From: Prolixibacteraceae bacterium
GTDB lineage: Bacteria; Bacteroidota; Bacteroidia; Bacteroidales; Prolixibacteraceae
NCBI GenBank assembly: GCA_028683385.1
Contig: JAQUIJ010000005.1
Location: 279,119-343,118, forward strand
DNA: 64,000 bases
Direction of reading: 5' to 3'
Positions within the stretch are counted from its first letter, which is position 1. Every line of letters starts with the position of its first letter. Position numbers and translations under genes: made by a program. The notes under the pieces were generated by a model. That model did not search any database. It was not told the origin of the DNA and saw nothing but the letters and a program-made list of their open reading frames with translations. Of this stretch, positions 1 through 8,626 are shown piece by piece.

Positions 1-1394
1 ATCCGGCGTTTTTCATCCACCGAAATGATTTTATTCTTCTTTTCCAGACCTCCGATTATACGGTCAACTGCATCCAAAAAGTCTTGCTTGTCAACTAAAT
101 CTTTATTGTGCCGGGCTGCAATTAAAGCCGATTCGTTACATACGTTGGCAATGTCGGCACCTGAGAATCCCGGAGTTTGTTTGGCCAGAAACGCTGGATC
201 AATTTCAGGTGAAAGTTTTATCGGTCTTAAGTGAACATTGAATATTTCTTCACGCTCATTCAAGTCAGGTAATTCAACATGTATCTGGCGGTCGAAACGG
301 CCAGCACGCATCAATGCTTTGTCGAGTATGTCGGCGCGGTTGGTAGCTGCCAATATAATTACTCCTGAATTGGTGTCAAAACCATCCATTTCGGTTAAAA
401 GCTGATTCAACGTGTTCTCACGCTCATCGTTCGATCCCATGTTTGGGTTCTTGCCTCTGGCACGTCCAATGGCATCAATTTCGTCGATAAACACAATGCA
501 AGGCGCTTTCTCTTTCGCCTGTTTGAATAAATCGCGAACACGCGATGCGCCAACTCCTACAAACATCTCAACAAAATCGGATCCCGACATCGAGAAGAAA
601 GGAACATTGGCTTCTCCGGCAACTGCCTTAGCCAGCAATGTTTTCCCAGTTCCCGGAGGGCCTACCAATAAAGCTCCTTTCGGTATTTTACCTCCTAATT
701 TGGTGAATTTGGTCGGACTTTTCAGGAAATCAACAATTTCTTCTACTTCCTGTTTGGCTTCGGCTAAACCAGCGACATCTTTAAATGTATTTGAAACTCT
801 CGAATCTTTATCAAAGACTTTTGCCTGTGATTTTCCGACATTGAAAATATTGCCGGCACCACCACCACCTGATCCTTTGCTCATCCGTTTGAAGATAAAC
901 CACCAGATTAAAATGATGAGTGCAAACGGCGCAATCCAACTGAGCAATTCCCCAAAGTAATTGTGGACAGTTTTGTATTCGATACCAACTTTATTTTCTT
1001 CAGCAACATTGGCCTGAGCCTCTTTTAGGTTGTTGGCAAATGCTTCTGGCGGGCCGATTTCGAAGAAATAGTGTGGTCCGACTTTTTGTGGAGCTGTAAA
1101 TCCATTATTTAGCTTTGCAGAATATTTGTCGTAACTGCTTTCTTTCAGATATACCTGAGCTTCTTTTTCATTGACAATAACGATTTTTTTAACATCGTTG
1201 TTGGCCAGCATGGTTGTTTTTACTTCGTTCCAGTTTGTTTCAACCGGTCCTCCACCCAAGGTAAACCACTGGATGGCCAGAAAAGCGATAATTACCACAC
1301 CATATATCCAATAGGGATTAAATTTGGGGACTTTGCTTCCCGAACCCATATTCCCGATATTTAGTTTTTCCTTGTTTTTATTATTGTTTCCCAT
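1..1394 (-). CDS. ftsH: FtsH, ATP-dependent membrane zinc protease (C-terminal part outside window)
   Basis: Membrane-anchored AAA+ protease that degrades misfolded and regulatory membrane proteins. The reading frame runs from the ATG at 1394 off the left edge, giving about 464 residues. Two membrane segments are visible ([18 protein letters not shown] near residues 27-44 and [16 protein letters not shown] near 148-163), then a Gly-rich linker, Walker A GPPGTGKT, Walker [12 protein letters not shown], and the second-region-of-homology arginines in the segment around RAGRFDRQ. The frame stops at VDEKRR, just before the expected HEXXH zinc site, so the protease domain is not in view. It lies 6 bp downstream of rsfS and is probably cotranscribed with it. 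Identification is secure; only the 3' end is missing, because of the window edge. Confidence 0.97.
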   Translation of the reverse strand, partial: MGNNNKNKEKLNIGNMGSGSKVPKFNPYWIYGVVIIAFLAIQWFTLGGGPVETNWNEVKTTMLANNDVKKIVIVNEKEAQVYLKESSYDKYSAKLNNGFTAPQKVGPHYFFEIGPPEAFANNLKEAQANVAEENKVGIEYKTVHNYFGELLSWIAPFALIILIWWFIFKRMSKGSGGGGAGNIFNVGKSQAKVFDKDSRVSNTFKDVAGLAEAKQEVEEIVDFLKSPTKFTKLGGKIPKGALLVGPPGTGKTLLAKAVAGEANVPFFSMSGSDFVEMFVGVGASRVRDLFKQAKEKAPCIVFIDEIDAIGRARGKNPNMGSNDERENTLNQLLTEMDGFDTNSGVIILAATNRADILDKALMRAGRFDRQIHVELPDLNEREEIFNVHLRPIKLSPEIDPAFLAKQTPGFSGADIANVCNESALIAARHNKDLVDKQDFLDAVDRIIGGLEKKNKIISVDEKRR

Positions 1395-1400
1395 TATATA

Positions 1401-1778
1401 TTAGTTTTCTTCTTTAATTAATTCGATGTGAGCATCGGCCCATAAGTTCTCAAGGTCGTAAAAGTTTCTGGATTCTTTTTGAAAAACATGTACCATAATC
1501 TCGGCATAATCAAGTAATATCCAGATTGAATTTCGATATCCGTCTTTGTGCCAGGCACTTTCGTTCATGAGTTCTTCAACGGTGTCTTCAACAGAATGGG
1601 CAATGGCATCAACATGTGTAACCGAATTTCCGTGGCAAATGATGAAATATTTACATTCTGTATGATTAATTTTTGTTAAGTCTATTTTAACGATTTCCAA
1701 TCCTTTTTTTCTTTGAATTCCTTCAACAATGGCTTTCAACAATTGTTCAGTTTCAGTTTCTTTAGTGCTTTTGTTCAT
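1401..1778 (-). CDS. rsfS: RsfS/Iojap ribosomal silencing factor
   Basis: A 125-residue RsfS-family protein. The family binds ribosomal protein L14 on the large subunit and blocks subunit joining when nutrients are short. The central segment (FIICHGNSVTHVDAIAHSVE, then GYRNSIWILLDYAEIMVHVF) matches the Iojap core, where the usual W-x-L-x-D-Y/F-G-D-V-V-V-H-x-F is read as WILLDYAEIMVHVF. It starts at the ATG at 1778 and stops 6 bp before ftsH, an arrangement common in Bacteroidota. A TATCTTTG box on the minus strand about 20 bp upstream of the ATG is a good -7 promoter element. Confidence 0.93.
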   Translation of the reverse strand: MNKSTKETETEQLLKAIVEGIQRKKGLEIVKIDLTKINHTECKYFIICHGNSVTHVDAIAHSVEDTVEELMNESAWHKDGYRNSIWILLDYAEIMVHVFQKESRNFYDLENLWADAHIELIKEEN

Positions 1779-1796
1779 AAATTTTTATTAGAACTA

Positions 1797-1804
1797 CAAA
1801 GATA
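1797..1804 (-). promoter_or_regulatory. -7 promoter element for rsfS-ftsH
   Basis: On the minus strand this reads TATCTTTG, an exact match to the Bacteroidetes -7 consensus TAnnTTTG, about 19 bp upstream of the rsfS ATG in the spacer divergent from birA. No clean TTTG -33 box is seen at the usual 19-20 bp spacing, so the call rests on the -7 element alone. Confidence 0.5.
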
Positions 1805-1886
1805 AATTTTTTACCTTATTATAAGTGATTAAACTTGTGTGATGAATTTTCTGCATTTTATAGAAATGCAAATTTAACTCAGTAGC

Positions 1887-2657
1887 ATGGATCAAATCAT
1901 TGGAAATTTAATTGTACGCCTAGAGGTAACTGACTCTACCAACAACTATGCCAACCGCCAAATACGAGAACATGGGTTGACGGAAGGTACTGTCTTTTTG
2001 GCATATGAACAAACAACCGGACGAGGACAACAGAATAACTCATGGGAAAGCGTACCCGGTGAAAACCTGCTTTTTTCAATCGTTTTATTTCTTGATTTTT
2101 TGGAAATACGTCGGCAATTTATGATATCTAAAGTGGTCGCTTTGGGTATTTATAAGGCTCTGAATAAGTATGTTGATTCGTTGAAAATAAAATGGCCTAA
2201 TGATATTTATGCCGGCAATCGGAAACTCGGTGGTATCTTAATTGAAAATTCAATTATGAGTGGATTGTTGAAAAGCTCTATTGTTGGTATTGGCCTTAAT
2301 GTGAATCAAACCATTTTTTACAGTAATGCCCCTAATCCGGTATCTCTAAAAATGCTGACAAATCAGCACTTCGATAGTGAAATCATTCTGACGGAAATCT
2401 TATCCGGAATTGACTGGTATTATTCGCTTTTACGTAATGGCGAAGAAGAAATAATTGATCGGGAATTTATCTCTGCTCTTTATCGCATAAATGAAAAGCA
2501 TTTTTTTAAAGCTGAAGATGTCGTTTTTGAAGGTGAAATTCTAGGAGTTAATGCGATTGGACAATTACTTATCCGAAAGAATGACGGAGAAGTGTTGGAT
2601 TTTCATTTTAAGGAAGTTGAATTTCTTCAGGTTAGTCATTACAAAAAAAGAAATTAG
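1887..2657 (+). CDS. birA: Biotin--[acetyl-CoA-carboxylase] ligase (BirA, no DNA-binding domain)
   Basis: Ligase that activates biotin with ATP and attaches it to the carboxylase biotin carrier protein. At 256 residues it is the short catalytic form without the N-terminal winged helix of E. coli BirA, so no repressor role is expected. Visible motifs: DSTNNYA near residue 16, the biotin/adenylate loop as TTGRGQQNNSWES near 42-54 (family GRGRxGRxW, here degenerate), and KWPNDIYAGNRKLGGILIE near 101-119 with the catalytic lysine. It is divergent from rsfS, and its stop codon lies in a small inverted repeat. Confidence 0.92.
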   Translation: MDQIIGNLIVRLEVTDSTNNYANRQIREHGLTEGTVFLAYEQTTGRGQQNNSWESVPGENLLFSIVLFLDFLEIRRQFMISKVVALGIYKALNKYVDSLKIKWPNDIYAGNRKLGGILIENSIMSGLLKSSIVGIGLNVNQTIFYSNAPNPVSLKMLTNQHFDSEIILTEILSGIDWYYSLLRNGEEEIIDREFISALYRINEKHFFKAEDVVFEGEILGVNAIGQLLIRKNDGEVLDFHFKEVEFLQVSHYKKRN

Positions 2658-2687
2658 GAAATGAAAAGCAAATTTTCTCTTTCCTAA
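2654..2687. other. Inverted repeat at the birA 3' end
   Basis: TTAGGAAA (2654-2661) and TTTCCTAA (2680-2687) form an 8-bp perfect stem that includes the birA stop codon. It lies between two convergent genes and may end transcription, but neither side has a strong T-tract. Confidence 0.35.
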
Positions 2688-2714
2688 TGACCAATGACTC
2701 TTTTCTGATGATTT

Positions 2715-3164
2715 CTACTTATAGGGCAACGCAGCCAGCATGTCGGCTAGCCGGTTAATTCCTTCTTCCAGCTTTTTATTGACCATCATTTTAATCATCA
2801 TGCTCATATCGGCATCCAGCGTAAGGCGAAGTTTGGTTTCGTAGGCCGAAACAGGAAGCAACTGAATCCAGAATGTTATTCCAACAGGCATGCCACCGCT
2901 ACTGTTTATCTTGATGGTTTTGTGTGGTTCACGTTCGATGATCCTGATTTCAGCAAGACCCATTCCAGCAATCTGGAAACGGCATGAGTCAGCATCTGAC
3001 TCGAAATTTGAAATTTTAATCTGTGGTATTTGCTCTGTCATTTTTGTCAATAATCCTTCGTTGACATATTTTGACAGGTTTTCGAAGTTTGACAGGTAAT
3101 TGAAAATAACTTCCTGATTATTGTTGATGACTTTTATGTCACTGACATATTTTGTGGTACTCAT
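2715..3164 (-). CDS. SRPBCC/START-fold family protein
   Basis: A 149-residue protein with the layout of an SRPBCC (polyketide cyclase/START-like) domain. It has an N-terminal beta strand (YVSDIKVINNNQEVIFNYLSNFENLSKYV), a central run of beta strands (GMGLAEIRIIEREPHKTIKINSS), and a C-terminal amphipathic helix rich in Met and Lys (MMIKMMVNKKLEEGINRLADMLAALPY). The ligand is unknown and no catalytic residues are evident. It is convergent with birA and lies downstream of pyrE on the same strand, with a possible terminator between. No membrane segment or signal peptide. Confidence 0.7.
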   Translation of the reverse strand: MSTTKYVSDIKVINNNQEVIFNYLSNFENLSKYVNEGLLTKMTEQIPQIKISNFESDADSCRFQIAGMGLAEIRIIEREPHKTIKINSSGGMPVGITFWIQLLPVSAYETKLRLTLDADMSMMIKMMVNKKLEEGINRLADMLAALPYK

Positions 3165-3182
3165 TCTGCTTTGGTTTTAAAA

Positions 3183-3216
3183 AGAAAATCCCCTCTTCCT
3201 CGCAGAAAAGGGGAAA
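3183..3216 (-). terminator. Probable rho-independent terminator of pyrE
   Basis: On the minus strand, TCCCCT (3214-3209) and AGGGGA (3194-3189) form a GC-rich stem with a 14-nt loop, followed by a short TTTT. It sits 24-55 bp after the pyrE stop. The T-tract is weak. Confidence 0.42.
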
Positions 3217-3237
3217 TTATGAGATATAACGAATAAT

Positions 3238-3873
3238 CTATTGGCCCCAACTTTCAGGATTTTCACGCCACTTGTTGAGTTTCTCAACTTCTTCAGGCTT
3301 AACATCACCCAGTTCGATTGCTTGTTCAATCAAAATCTGGTAACGGCTTAAAGCTGTCAATTCAAGACCTGCATCTTCGAAATTTTTACGTGCTTGTGGA
3401 AAGTTGTAGGTGAAAATGGCAACCATTCCCAGAACATCGCCACCAAAATTGGTGATTGCATCAGCAGCTTTCAGACTGCTAAGGCCAGTTGAAATCAAAT
3501 CTTCAATGATCACTACTTTCTGACCCGCTTTCATATCGCCTTCAATCAGGTTTTCAAGCCCGTGATCTTTTGGTTTTGCCCGGACATAAATAAATGGTAG
3601 CCCTAATTCCTGAGCAACCAACATGCCATGAGCGATAGCTCCGGTAGCAACTCCGGCGATAACTTCGGCCTGTGGGTACTTTTCGCGGATGACTTCGCAA
3701 AATTTCTGGCAAATAAAAGTACGTTCTTCAGGATACGACAAGATTTTGCGGTTGTCGCAATAAATTGGAGCTTTCCAGCCTGAAGCCCAGGTAAACGGAT
3801 TGTTGGGCTGTACTTTTATGGTGTTAATGTGTAGTAGTTTCTTTGTAACTTCGAGTTGAATTTGTTCAATCAT
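3238..3873 (-). CDS. pyrE: Orotate phosphoribosyltransferase
   Basis: Transfers phosphoribose from PRPP to orotate to make OMP in pyrimidine synthesis. It has 211 residues, normal for the family. The PRPP-binding loop is seen as VVIIEDLISTGLSSLKAAD (about 118-136), and the substrate-side segment as WASGWKAPIYCDNRKILSYP (about 29-48), matching the usual ASGxxSPxYxDxR. Another catalytic-loop lysine region is YVRAKPKDHGLENLIEG. It is divergent from a Nudix gene whose start codon is only 32 bp away; a -7 element for pyrE appears to overlap that start codon. Confidence 0.95.
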   Translation of the reverse strand: MIEQIQLEVTKKLLHINTIKVQPNNPFTWASGWKAPIYCDNRKILSYPEERTFICQKFCEVIREKYPQAEVIAGVATGAIAHGMLVAQELGLPFIYVRAKPKDHGLENLIEGDMKAGQKVVIIEDLISTGLSSLKAADAITNFGGDVLGMVAIFTYNFPQARKNFEDAGLELTALSRYQILIEQAIELGDVKPEEVEKLNKWRENPESWGQ

Positions 3874-3902
3874 GATTGTTTTCTTTTATCTTTTAATACT
3901 GG

Positions 3903-3910
3903 CAAATGTA
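3903..3910 (-). promoter_or_regulatory. Candidate -7 element of pyrE overlapping the Nudix start codon
   Basis: The minus strand reads TACATTTG, an exact TAnnTTTG match, 29 bp upstream of the pyrE ATG. The ATG of the divergent Nudix gene (3906-3908) lies inside it. No convincing -33 box was found. Confidence 0.4.
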
Positions 3911-4538
3911 CAAAGTTTTTTTCAATGGTTCTACCATTCAGATCGGTTCAGAAATGAATAAATCATTAAATAATAATATTACTGAGATATTTGATTCAGT
4001 AAGTTATGGTATTGTAAATCAGATAATATCGCAAATTGAATCTGCTGAAACTCCTTCTGCGTTTTTCATTTTGAATCATGAGATTGATACTGCCTGGGAG
4101 CATTTTAGAAGTCAATTCGTTGAGATTCCGGCGGCCGGTGGACTGGTTCGAAATTCAGAGGGGACATTACTTTTTATTAAACGGTTGGGCGTTTGGGATC
4201 TTCCAAAGGGGAAGATTGAGAAGAAAGAAACTCCTGAATTATCTGCCGTTCGTGAGGTTGAGGAAGAATGTGGTTTATCCAGACTTCAGATCATCAAACA
4301 ACTTGATTCAACGTTTCATATCTATCGGTCTCCCTATCTGTCGTTCCCGAAGAATTTGGTGTTAAAAGAAACTAAATGGTATTTAATGTCTTATTCAGGT
4401 AACGAAATTCCGATTCCCCAGGTTGAAGAAGATATTCAGGAAGTAGCGTGGTTCTCCATCGCAGATTTGGATCAGGTATATTCCAATACGTATTCTAGTT
4501 TGATCGATTTTCTGGAAAAATCGTTACCAATTATTTAA
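3906..4538 (+). CDS. Nudix hydrolase with N-terminal extension
   Basis: Hydrolyses a nucleoside-diphosphate-X substrate that cannot be told from sequence. The Nudix box is complete (GKIEKKETPELSAVREVEEE, then CGL, about residues 98-120), with the REVEEE metal ligands intact. About 75 residues precede the domain; they begin MYKVFFNGSTIQIG, which supports the ATG at 3906 over the internal Met17. It is divergent from pyrE by 32 bp, a pairing that suggests shared regulation but does not prove shared function. The last 8 bp overlap the convergent TlpA-like gene. Confidence 0.88.
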   Translation: MYKVFFNGSTIQIGSEMNKSLNNNITEIFDSVSYGIVNQIISQIESAETPSAFFILNHEIDTAWEHFRSQFVEIPAAGGLVRNSEGTLLFIKRLGVWDLPKGKIEKKETPELSAVREVEEECGLSRLQIIKQLDSTFHIYRSPYLSFPKNLVLKETKWYLMSYSGNEIPIPQVEEDIQEVAWFSIADLDQVYSNTYSSLIDFLEKSLPII

Positions 4539-5955
4539 CATCCGGTTTGTTCGATTTTTGCATTTCCTTGAAGTAATCACTTTTGAAAAGCTGCCCCAAT
4601 TGCCGGTCGAGTCCATCGATTGGATTTGGCGCTGGCGAAAGTAATAACTTGCCGTCTTTGCCAATCAGAAATGAATTGGGATAGGTCTTTACTTTGTAGC
4701 TTGCTTCTGCATTGCTCTCTGTTGTGGTAAATATTCCTGGCCATCCGCTTTCGTTCTTAAAATCTTTACTCTCAGGAATCACATTAACAATAACCAGTTT
4801 TTCTTTGTAGCGGGCCGAAATGGCTTTCAGTGCATCCAGATGCTGGCGACAAATGGAGTTCTTTGGATCGGTAAAATGCAGGTAAATGTATGTGTTCGGA
4901 TAATCAGAAAAATTTACTTTCTGACCGTTTAAATTCTTCAGGATAATTGATGGTGGATTCGTACCGCTGGTCAAATAGGTAAGTTTTGAGTGGATTAATT
5001 GCGCTGTTTTTTGCTCATATGCGCTCCATTCGGGCGATTTTACCTGATCGAGTAATTTCAGGATTGTCGCTTTCGAAAATTGCTTGCTATAATAGGCGTC
5101 ATTCATCGATTTAATCAGCACCAAATGCGAAAGCTCCTTGTTGAAATGCAACTGTTTTTGAAAATATTCATCAAGTTTTGTCAGGTTGGCTGAATTGATT
5201 CGGTTCTTGATTTCAGTACTGTTTGATGCGTTGGTAAGCATACTGAAATAGTTCATAAACACCTGATTGAATATAACTGAATAGGCAGCCAAATTATACA
5301 TGGGTTTTGAATGGCTGAAATAGGTTTCCATAAATTCGGCAGATTTACCTTGATTGAGGGCAAACTCAAGGTTTGCTTTTCTGAAAAACTTGTGCGACTC
5401 GAAAAACGATGAATTTGTTTTTGGAAATTCTTTGTCAAGTTTCAGATTGACGGTGTCGACCAACGATTTGGATTGATTTGCGAATATTTGGTCGAAATAT
5501 CGATTTTCAAGTTTTGCATATTCTTGCTCAAACAACTGTATTTTGACATTCAACTCGTCTTTTTCCGGATTTAGAATTCCAAACCAAACCGGCTCCGGTT
5601 TTGCAAATGGATTCCTTTTTTGCGATTCGGTTAATGTTCGTTTGGGCGGAAATACAATCTGATACGACTTGCCGGGTTCAATGTATATCATTCCATGATA
5701 GCCGTCAAAATCGGCCAGGCAGAGTGTGGTTTCAGTAATTTCAACGTCCAGGTAAAACAAGCCATCAGCATTAAACCGAACGGTTCCCAGTTTTATTTTC
5801 TCTTCGGAAACGATGTCGTGAAGCGTGTAAAGTTCGATTGAATTCATGGCGTATTCAGGAGCTTTTCCTGAAATCTTGACGATGGCCGACCAAGACTTTT
5901 CAGTTGCAAGCAAGCCAAATAAAATGAAGATGGATAGTAATGTGCTTCTTTTCAC
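4531..5955 (-). CDS. Exported TlpA-like thioredoxin-fold protein lacking a CXXC site
   Basis: A 474-residue exported protein. It has a signal peptide (MKRSTLLSIFILFGLLATEK, cleaved after SWSA), an N-terminal DUF4369-like beta domain, a long helical middle and a C-terminal AhpC/TSA-TlpA-like fold from about residue 340. The fold is marked by GQKVNFSDYPNTYIYLHFTD, then KLVIVNVIPESKD and the cis-proline region KTYPNSFLIGKDGKLL. The usual redox CXXC is replaced by SICRQHL, so only one cysteine remains and dithiol chemistry is unlikely. A role as a peroxidase-like or structural periplasmic protein is possible. Its 3' end overlaps the convergent Nudix gene by 8 bp. Confidence 0.75.
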   Translation of the reverse strand: MKRSTLLSIFILFGLLATEKSWSAIVKISGKAPEYAMNSIELYTLHDIVSEEKIKLGTVRFNADGLFYLDVEITETTLCLADFDGYHGMIYIEPGKSYQIVFPPKRTLTESQKRNPFAKPEPVWFGILNPEKDELNVKIQLFEQEYAKLENRYFDQIFANQSKSLVDTVNLKLDKEFPKTNSSFFESHKFFRKANLEFALNQGKSAEFMETYFSHSKPMYNLAAYSVIFNQVFMNYFSMLTNASNSTEIKNRINSANLTKLDEYFQKQLHFNKELSHLVLIKSMNDAYYSKQFSKATILKLLDQVKSPEWSAYEQKTAQLIHSKLTYLTSGTNPPSIILKNLNGQKVNFSDYPNTYIYLHFTDPKNSICRQHLDALKAISARYKEKLVIVNVIPESKDFKNESGWPGIFTTTESNAEASYKVKTYPNSFLIGKDGKLLLSPAPNPIDGLDRQLGQLFKSDYFKEMQKSNKPDVK

Positions 5956-6017
5956 GACGATAAGACGGATTGATGAGAACTTGATTCACACATCAAAACG
6001 CATGAATCAGGCAATAA

Positions 6018-6497
6018 TTATTTTTCGAGCTTAAATTCTGACATATTTAATGAAGCTGGCAAAAACATGCTTGGATCTCCACCATGCAGAATAATGTCGC
6101 GGACAATTGTAGAATTTATTGGAGTGTGTTCTGGCATGGTTAAAAGGAACACCGATTCGATTTGCGGTAGCATTTTTTTGTTGATCTGGGCAATGGCACG
6201 TTCGAATTCGAAATCGGCTGAAGTACGCAAACCTCTTAGTATATATTGTGCATTCACTTTTTTGCAGAAGTCAACGGTTAGTCCTTCGTGACATTGAACG
6301 GTAACTTTGGGCTCGTTTTTGAAAACTTCGTTGATCCACGTTTCTCTTTTTGCGACCGAAAAGAACGAACGTTTGCTGGAGTTAAATCCGATCATGATAA
6401 TGATTTTGTCGAATAGCGGGATCGCGCGTTTTACGATGCTTTCGTGTCCAACGGTAAACGGATCAAATGACCCCGGGAAAATGGCAACTCGTTCCAT
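6018..6497 (-). CDS. coaD: Phosphopantetheine adenylyltransferase
   Basis: Catalyses the penultimate step of coenzyme A synthesis, ATP plus 4'-phosphopantetheine to dephospho-CoA. It has 159 residues, the family length. Motifs seen: the T/HxGH nucleotide site as FPGSFDPFTVGHESIVKRA at the N-terminus, RGLRTSADFEFE for substrate binding near 88-99, and the C-terminal NSTIVRDI (family SSTxVR) near 127-134. It lies upstream of the TlpA-like gene on the same strand with a 62-bp gap. Confidence 0.96.
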   Translation of the reverse strand: MERVAIFPGSFDPFTVGHESIVKRAIPLFDKIIIMIGFNSSKRSFFSVAKRETWINEVFKNEPKVTVQCHEGLTVDFCKKVNAQYILRGLRTSADFEFERAIAQINKKMLPQIESVFLLTMPEHTPINSTIVRDIILHGGDPSMFLPASLNMSEFKLEK

Positions 6498-6571
6498 GTA
6501 CTTGGTTTTTCTGGAAATTTATGAGTTGTAAATATAGTGCTTATTCAAAATAAGCAAACAAATCATTCGAT

Positions 6572-7387
6572 TTAATTCGTTTCGGAATCGTTTCTGCTGC
6601 TAATAATAAAGATGAAAACCAACGCGATAGCTGAAAGCAACGTGCTGATCATGAGTTGACTGGATTTGCTGCTTTGAAAAAATGATGTGTTTTGTAATTG
6701 ATTCGAAAACTGAATGCTAACTAACACCAATCCATTGTTGATGGCATGCCCCAGAATACACAAGTAGATGTTGCGGGTTCGAACCATCAGAATGCCAAGT
6801 AAAAGGCCGAGAATAAAAGTCGCCGGGAATTGCCATGGATTGAGATGGAATAATGCAAACATTAAAGCTGAAACAAAAACTGCCGTAAATTTCGAATAGT
6901 TTCGCATCAAACCGTGCATAATCACACCCCTGAATATCAGCTCTTCAACGACCGGCGCTATAATGGCAACTTTCAGAATTGCACCATAAATTCCATAATC
7001 GCTTTCAAAAATTTTATTGAACAACTCCCAGAACCACGAAGGTGGTGGCAATACTTTATCCAATGCAATGTTGACTTCTCCGATCAGATTTTGGGCTGCC
7101 CATAGAAAGACCAAAACCGGAATCAGGATAAATACATTAAACGATTTGGATGGAAAAAGTTCGTTAAGTTTTACACCGGCTTTCCGGTATGCATAATAGA
7201 AAATGAAAGCAGGCGATCCAACACCCAAAATGATTTTCTTGAATGGATTATAGAGATAATCAGTCCCGTTGTAATAATCAAACAGTGCAAGCGGGAAATC
7301 GATGATGGTTTGAATGAAAGTATAAAGAACCACCAGATGAATGGCTCCTAAAATGGTTGGGTAGTATTTGTTTGTTTGCGAATTCAC
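6572..7387 (-). CDS. CPBP-family intramembrane metalloprotease
   Basis: A 271-residue polytopic membrane protein with the CPBP (Abi/Rce1-like) signature: EELIFRG near residue 143, then FHLNPWQFPATFILGLLLG (HxxxN/W motif) near 181-199, and the third motif in ILGHAINNGLVL near 216-227. The conserved Glu-Glu, His and the late His-Asn are present, so the active site looks intact. The family processes prenylated peptides or membrane substrates; the substrate here is unknown. It stands alone, 74 bp upstream of coaD on the same strand. Confidence 0.88.
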   Translation of the reverse strand: MNSQTNKYYPTILGAIHLVVLYTFIQTIIDFPLALFDYYNGTDYLYNPFKKIILGVGSPAFIFYYAYRKAGVKLNELFPSKSFNVFILIPVLVFLWAAQNLIGEVNIALDKVLPPPSWFWELFNKIFESDYGIYGAILKVAIIAPVVEELIFRGVIMHGLMRNYSKFTAVFVSALMFALFHLNPWQFPATFILGLLLGILMVRTRNIYLCILGHAINNGLVLVSIQFSNQLQNTSFFQSSKSSQLMISTLLSAIALVFIFIISSRNDSETN

Positions 7388-7445
7388 TTTTTAGTTGGTT
7401 TCATATTTATTTTTCATACAAATATATGATTTGAATCAGAATCCA

Positions 7446-8411
7446 TTAATCAGTACGATCAATAAGACATTTTTCCTCGAGTATTTGTTTTAACTTTTTT
7501 GCCATCCATTCCGAAACCTGACCGGCACCTCTATTATTGAAGTGCATATCGTCCATCCAATTGGTCGGGTTTTTCAATATCGAGTCTGGTAATATCAGAA
7601 CTTGTCCGTATTGCTTATAAAAATCCAGTCGTAGAGGAGTCTGGAAATTAGATCCACTCTCGGGTAAATACACGAAAATGAATGGTATTTTTTTGTCATT
7701 CAGTAAATTGATTGTTTTAGTCAAATAAGCATATGGATATTTTAGCTGTATTTTTTCTAATTCAGGAGAACCTCGTCTCTTGGTCCACTTGCTCCAACCT
7801 TCTTTATTCTTTAAAAATTCTTCTTCACTTGCTAATCTGTCCGATTCTCCGTAGCCGTATGGATTTAGGTCATTCTCCGGATATTTCTCCTGAAAAATGG
7901 CTCTTGTTTTAAATTGTTCCAATCTTGCTGAAACTCCTTTAAATACATCTGAAAAATAGTCCCGGTTTAGAAATGTTGGACTAATTAGCAATTCTTTTGT
8001 ATCAGCCAGAAAAGGAAAGATGTCATGGCTGTTTTTTGACTCGTCTTCGTGTACTTCAATGACCACTAATTTTGGATCTTTGTTTGCAACTAGTTCTTTT
8101 ACAAATAAATATTCCAGGTTTCGTCCAAATCGACAGTAGCCCAAATTGGCTAAATGAAGTCTGTTTCCTAATAGATCTTCCATTTTATTTTCCTGAAAAG
8201 AATGAATGGTGTGCGAAGAACCAATAAATGCGATATCAATCGGAGTCGTATTTTTTGTGAGGCGATCAAAAATCCAGGCTCCGTGATTGTAACAATCATC
8301 TTTAATGAAATGTCGTGCAAATTCATTGGAATAGGGTAATATCAGTAACATTACAGCGGGCAAGGCAAGTAATCCAAAGAATAAAGCTATTTTTTGTATG
8401 ACCTCTTTCAT
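7446..8411 (-). CDS. SGNH-like exported/membrane-anchored acyltransferase partner (AlgJ/DltD-like)
   Basis: A 321-residue protein with one N-terminal membrane anchor (IALFFGLLALPAVMLLIL) followed by an SGNH-like domain. The nucleophile block is IAFIGSSHTIHSF near residues 60-72, and the catalytic Asp/His block is WMDDMHFNNRGAGQ near 293-306. AlgJ/AlgX/DltD-type proteins use such a domain to pass acetyl groups to an exported polymer. The MBOAT acyltransferase gene directly upstream on the same strand supports this. The 215-bp gap between the two is larger than in a typical operon. The polymer is unknown. Confidence 0.72.
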   Translation of the reverse strand: MKEVIQKIALFFGLLALPAVMLLILPYSNEFARHFIKDDCYNHGAWIFDRLTKNTTPIDIAFIGSSHTIHSFQENKMEDLLGNRLHLANLGYCRFGRNLEYLFVKELVANKDPKLVVIEVHEDESKNSHDIFPFLADTKELLISPTFLNRDYFSDVFKGVSARLEQFKTRAIFQEKYPENDLNPYGYGESDRLASEEEFLKNKEGWSKWTKRRGSPELEKIQLKYPYAYLTKTINLLNDKKIPFIFVYLPESGSNFQTPLRLDFYKQYGQVLILPDSILKNPTNWMDDMHFNNRGAGQVSEWMAKKLKQILEEKCLIDRTD

Positions 8412-8485
8412 TCGTATAAAATGTTTTTGCTTTGTTGAAATTTATAACGTACTCATGGAATTGAGCTTGCGAAATCCGCGAAGCG

Positions 8486-8538
8486 AATAGCCATTTATAC
8501 ATTTTCGGTTTGTATGGGCATTTGCTCTTATGGCTATT
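8486..8538. repeat. Inverted repeat between the SGNH and MBOAT genes
   Basis: AATAGCCAT (8486-8494) and ATGGCTATT (8530-8538) are perfect 9-bp arms, with a smaller inner TATACA/TGTATG pairing. It lies in the 215-bp spacer between two same-strand genes and could attenuate or process the shared message. Confidence 0.45.
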
Positions 8539-8626
8539 TCATCTATCAGTTATTTGTTTTTTAATTACCAGATTGAATTCATTGTTGAAAAATATTAGCA
8601 TAGATCTTTTTATGGCTTGTTTCAGG

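Noticed and set aside
412..960. 182-residue plus-strand ORF at the left edge
   Set aside because: It is antisense to ftsH, whose AAA+ motifs are clear on the minus strand.
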